A DNA stretch of 59,141 nucleotides, from the NCBI GenBank assembly GCA_902512585.1, contig CABXJW010000003.1, positions 1-59,141 on the forward strand, read 5' to 3'. Position 1 is the first letter of the stretch. The number at the start of each line of letters is the position of its first letter. Source of the stretch: an uncultured Woeseiaceae bacterium. GTDB lineage: Bacteria; Pseudomonadota; Gammaproteobacteria; Steroidobacterales; Woeseiaceae. Both the position numbers and the translations under genes were made by a program. This document shows positions 57,574 to 59,141 of the stretch, one piece after another. The notes under the pieces were generated by a model. That model made no database searches and had not been told where the DNA came from. It saw only the letters and a list, made by a program, of their open reading frames with translations.

Positions 57574-58872
57574 ATGACAAAGAGTGTCTTTACATTAAAT
57601 TCAGGAGATAACGCTGATTCAATTGAGCTGCCTGTTGAAAAAGGCGTGCTTGGTCCTGATGTTCTTGATATAAGTAAATTATATAAAGACAAAAATATTT
57701 TTACTTATGATCCTGGGTTTGTTTCAACAGCTAGTTGCCATAGTAAAATAACCTTTATTGATGGCGATGATGGCATCTTACTTTATCGTGGTTATCCAGT
57801 TGAGCAATTAGCGAAATCGTCACATTTTATCGAAGTCGCATATTTGCTCCTTTATGGTGATCTGCCCAGTAAAAATTTATTGGATGATTTTTCAGCGTCA
57901 ATCACTCATCACACCATGCTTAATGAAGGCATGTTGCGTTTTTTTAATGGGTTTCGTTATGATGCTCATCCGATGGCCATGCTTTCAGCGATTGTAGGGT
58001 CTATGTCTGCTTACTACCATGACACCATGGATATCAATAATTCTCATGCTCGTGAGATTTTTGCACATCGTATTATTGCAAAGTTACCAACTATTGCAGC
58101 TGCAGCCTATAAGCATTCAGTGGGTCAACCATTCGTTTACCCAAGAAATGATTTAGGCTATTGCGAAAATCTACTGCATATGTTTTTTTCTGTTCCGGCT
58201 GAAAATAAAGAAATAGATCCAATAGCTAGTGAAGCTCTAGATCTATTATTTATACTGCATGCAGATCATGAGCAAAATTGCTCAACATCCACCGTTCGAA
58301 TGGCAGGAAGTTCGGGTGCAAATCCATATTCAGCAATAGCAGCAGGTATATCTGCACTATGGGGGCCAGCTCATGGAGGGGCGAATGAGGCAGTTCTGAG
58401 GATGTTGGAAGATATCGGTAGCAAAAAGAACATACAAAAATATATTGCTAAAGCAAAAGATAAAAATGATCCGTTTCGGTTAATGGGATTCGGACACCGC
58501 GTTTATAAGAATTATGATCCAAGAGCAAAAATTATCCGTAAGATGTGCCATAAAGTCCTTAATCAGAGCGGTAAAAATAATTCACCATTGTTAGAATTAG
58601 CTGTTGAACTTGAAGAGGTGGCTTTGAGCGATCCATATTTTATTGAAAAAAATCTTTATCCAAATGTAGATTTTTATTCAGGAATTATATACCAAGCGTT
58701 GGGCATACCAACTTCAATGTTTACGGTAATGTTTGCTATTGGCAGAACAGTTGGGTGGGTTGCCCACTGGCGTGAGATGATTACCGATCCAGATGGAAAA
58801 ATTAGTAGGCCTCGCCAACTATATACCGGAAAATCACAAAGAGACTACACTCAGTTAAATGCCCGATCATAG
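57574..58872 (+). CDS. gltA: Citrate synthase GltA
   Basis: 432 residues, full length for the hexameric type II enzyme. Active-site regions are [14 protein letters not shown] (first His), [25 protein letters not shown] and the Asp in PNVDFYSG. The N-terminal region of about 50 residues is typical of type II. It opens the TCA cycle. It is distinct from PrpC at 6.8-7.9 kb, so two citrate-synthase-fold enzymes are encoded here. It is 33 nt after rpmE. Confidence 0.96.
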   Translation: MTKSVFTLNSGDNADSIELPVEKGVLGPDVLDISKLYKDKNIFTYDPGFVSTASCHSKITFIDGDDGILLYRGYPVEQLAKSSHFIEVAYLLLYGDLPSKNLLDDFSASITHHTMLNEGMLRFFNGFRYDAHPMAMLSAIVGSMSAYYHDTMDINNSHAREIFAHRIIAKLPTIAAAAYKHSVGQPFVYPRNDLGYCENLLHMFFSVPAENKEIDPIASEALDLLFILHADHEQNCSTSTVRMAGSSGANPYSAIAAGISALWGPAHGGANEAVLRMLEDIGSKKNIQKYIAKAKDKNDPFRLMGFGHRVYKNYDPRAKIIRKMCHKVLNQSGKNNSPLLELAVELEEVALSDPYFIEKNLYPNVDFYSGIIYQALGIPTSMFTVMFAIGRTVGWVAHWREMITDPDGKISRPRQLYTGKSQRDYTQLNARS

Positions 58873-59141
58873 CTGAATTTGCTTTTTTAGAGCGCTCAAT
58901 TTTACCCTTACCATGGGTTTGTTATTAATCCGACTAATTGGAGCGTGTTTTTTTTCTGTGTGAGAAAAAATAGTCAGATCGATATTAGTATCTTCATAAA
59001 TAAAGCATAAGCCATTGAAAACTTTTGTATTAAAGTTATTCATTTTCAATTTTTTATCAATTAGTTTAAAAGTAATATTTTTTGATTCTAATAAAATTAT
59101 CACATCTTCCATATTTTCAGCAGTAAGATGGATATTGACAT
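58867..59141 (-). CDS. Unidentified gene, C-terminal part only (cut by window edge)
   Basis: The minus-strand frame is open from the right edge to the stop TGA at 58869-58867, which overlaps the convergent gltA by 6 bp. The ATG at 59112 is internal: upstream codons read VNIHLTAEN in frame, so the gene begins outside the window. The visible 91 codons have an alternating strand-helix pattern ([17 protein letters not shown], then an [10 protein letters not shown] strand and a polar C-terminal helix). A nucleotidyltransferase-like fold is possible from the VNIHL and DLTIF strands, but I cannot name a family. Confidence 0.55.
   Translation of the reverse strand, partial: VNIHLTAENMEDVIILLESKNITFKLIDKKLKMNNFNTKVFNGLCFIYEDTNIDLTIFSHTEKKHAPISRINNKPMVRVKLSALKKQIQL

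Overview
The window is an AT-rich stretch of a gammaproteobacterial chromosome around the replication-initiation genes. The class assignment rests on order: mnmE-mnmG-(...)-rsmG-parA-parB-atpI-atpB-atpE-atpF-atpH-atpA on the minus strand, yidC-rnpA-rpmH back to back with dnaA-dnaN-recF-gyrB, and further blocks typical of the class (rhodanese-grxC-secB-gpsA, tatABC, spoT-rpoZ-gmk next to rph-rdgB-hemW). Compact spacing, many 1-4 nt gene overlaps, low G+C and the gene set (TRAP transporter, peptide importer, methylcitrate cycle, AcuI) suggest a free-living, probably marine, uncultivated lineage; I cannot name it more closely. Nearly every gene is a recognisable chromosomal core gene. I see no phage, insertion sequence, CRISPR array, rRNA or tRNA.

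Layout. 1-2.9 kb: 5' part of the ATP synthase operon with a clear promoter. 2.9-5.3 kb: parB, parA, rsmG. 5.3-10.9 kb: an inserted metabolic cassette, prpD-prpC-prpB-acuI plus a metallo-beta-lactamase-fold protein, separating rsmG from mnmG. 10.9-16.5 kb: mnmG, mnmE, yidC, rnpA, rpmH. 16.6-23 kb: dnaA, dnaN, recF, gyrB with DnaA boxes around dnaA and two parS-like palindromes inside recF. 23-25.1 kb: an acyltransferase and a single-chain glycyl-tRNA synthetase. 25.2-26.9 kb: glnA behind a structured leader that I read as a glutamine riboswitch followed by a 29-codon ORF whose stop overlaps the glnA start. 27-34.9 kb: pyrD (class 1B), trmL, gpsA, secB, grxC, rhodanese, S41 protease, methyltransferase, six-domain Kazal-like secreted protein, peptide transporter. 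34.9-41.6 kb: tatCBA, dtd, TRAP transporter, trkH. 41.6-54.3 kb: trkA, uvrD, cyoE, SURF1, bioC-like, ubiA, recG, ridA, spoT, rpoZ, gmk. 54.4-58.9 kb: rph, rdgB, hemW, a DnaA-box locus, rpmE, gltA, then the end of an unidentified gene.

The genes suggest an aerobic heterotroph (heme O synthase, SURF1, UbiA, F-type ATP synthase) that imports organic acids (TRAP) and peptides (POT) and can take acryloyl-CoA or propionyl-CoA through AcuI and the methylcitrate cycle. Chromosome maintenance is represented by DnaA/oriC, ParABS, GyrB, RecF, UvrD and RecG.

Most worth following up: the glutamine-riboswitch/small-ORF/glnA arrangement; the parS pair inside recF; an inverted pair of perfect DnaA boxes near 57.2 kb, far from dnaA; an rnpA reading frame without a usable standard start codon, in frame with rpmH across a single TAG; class or type swaps in GlyRS and PyrD; and the acryloyl-CoA/propionate cassette inside a conserved cluster.
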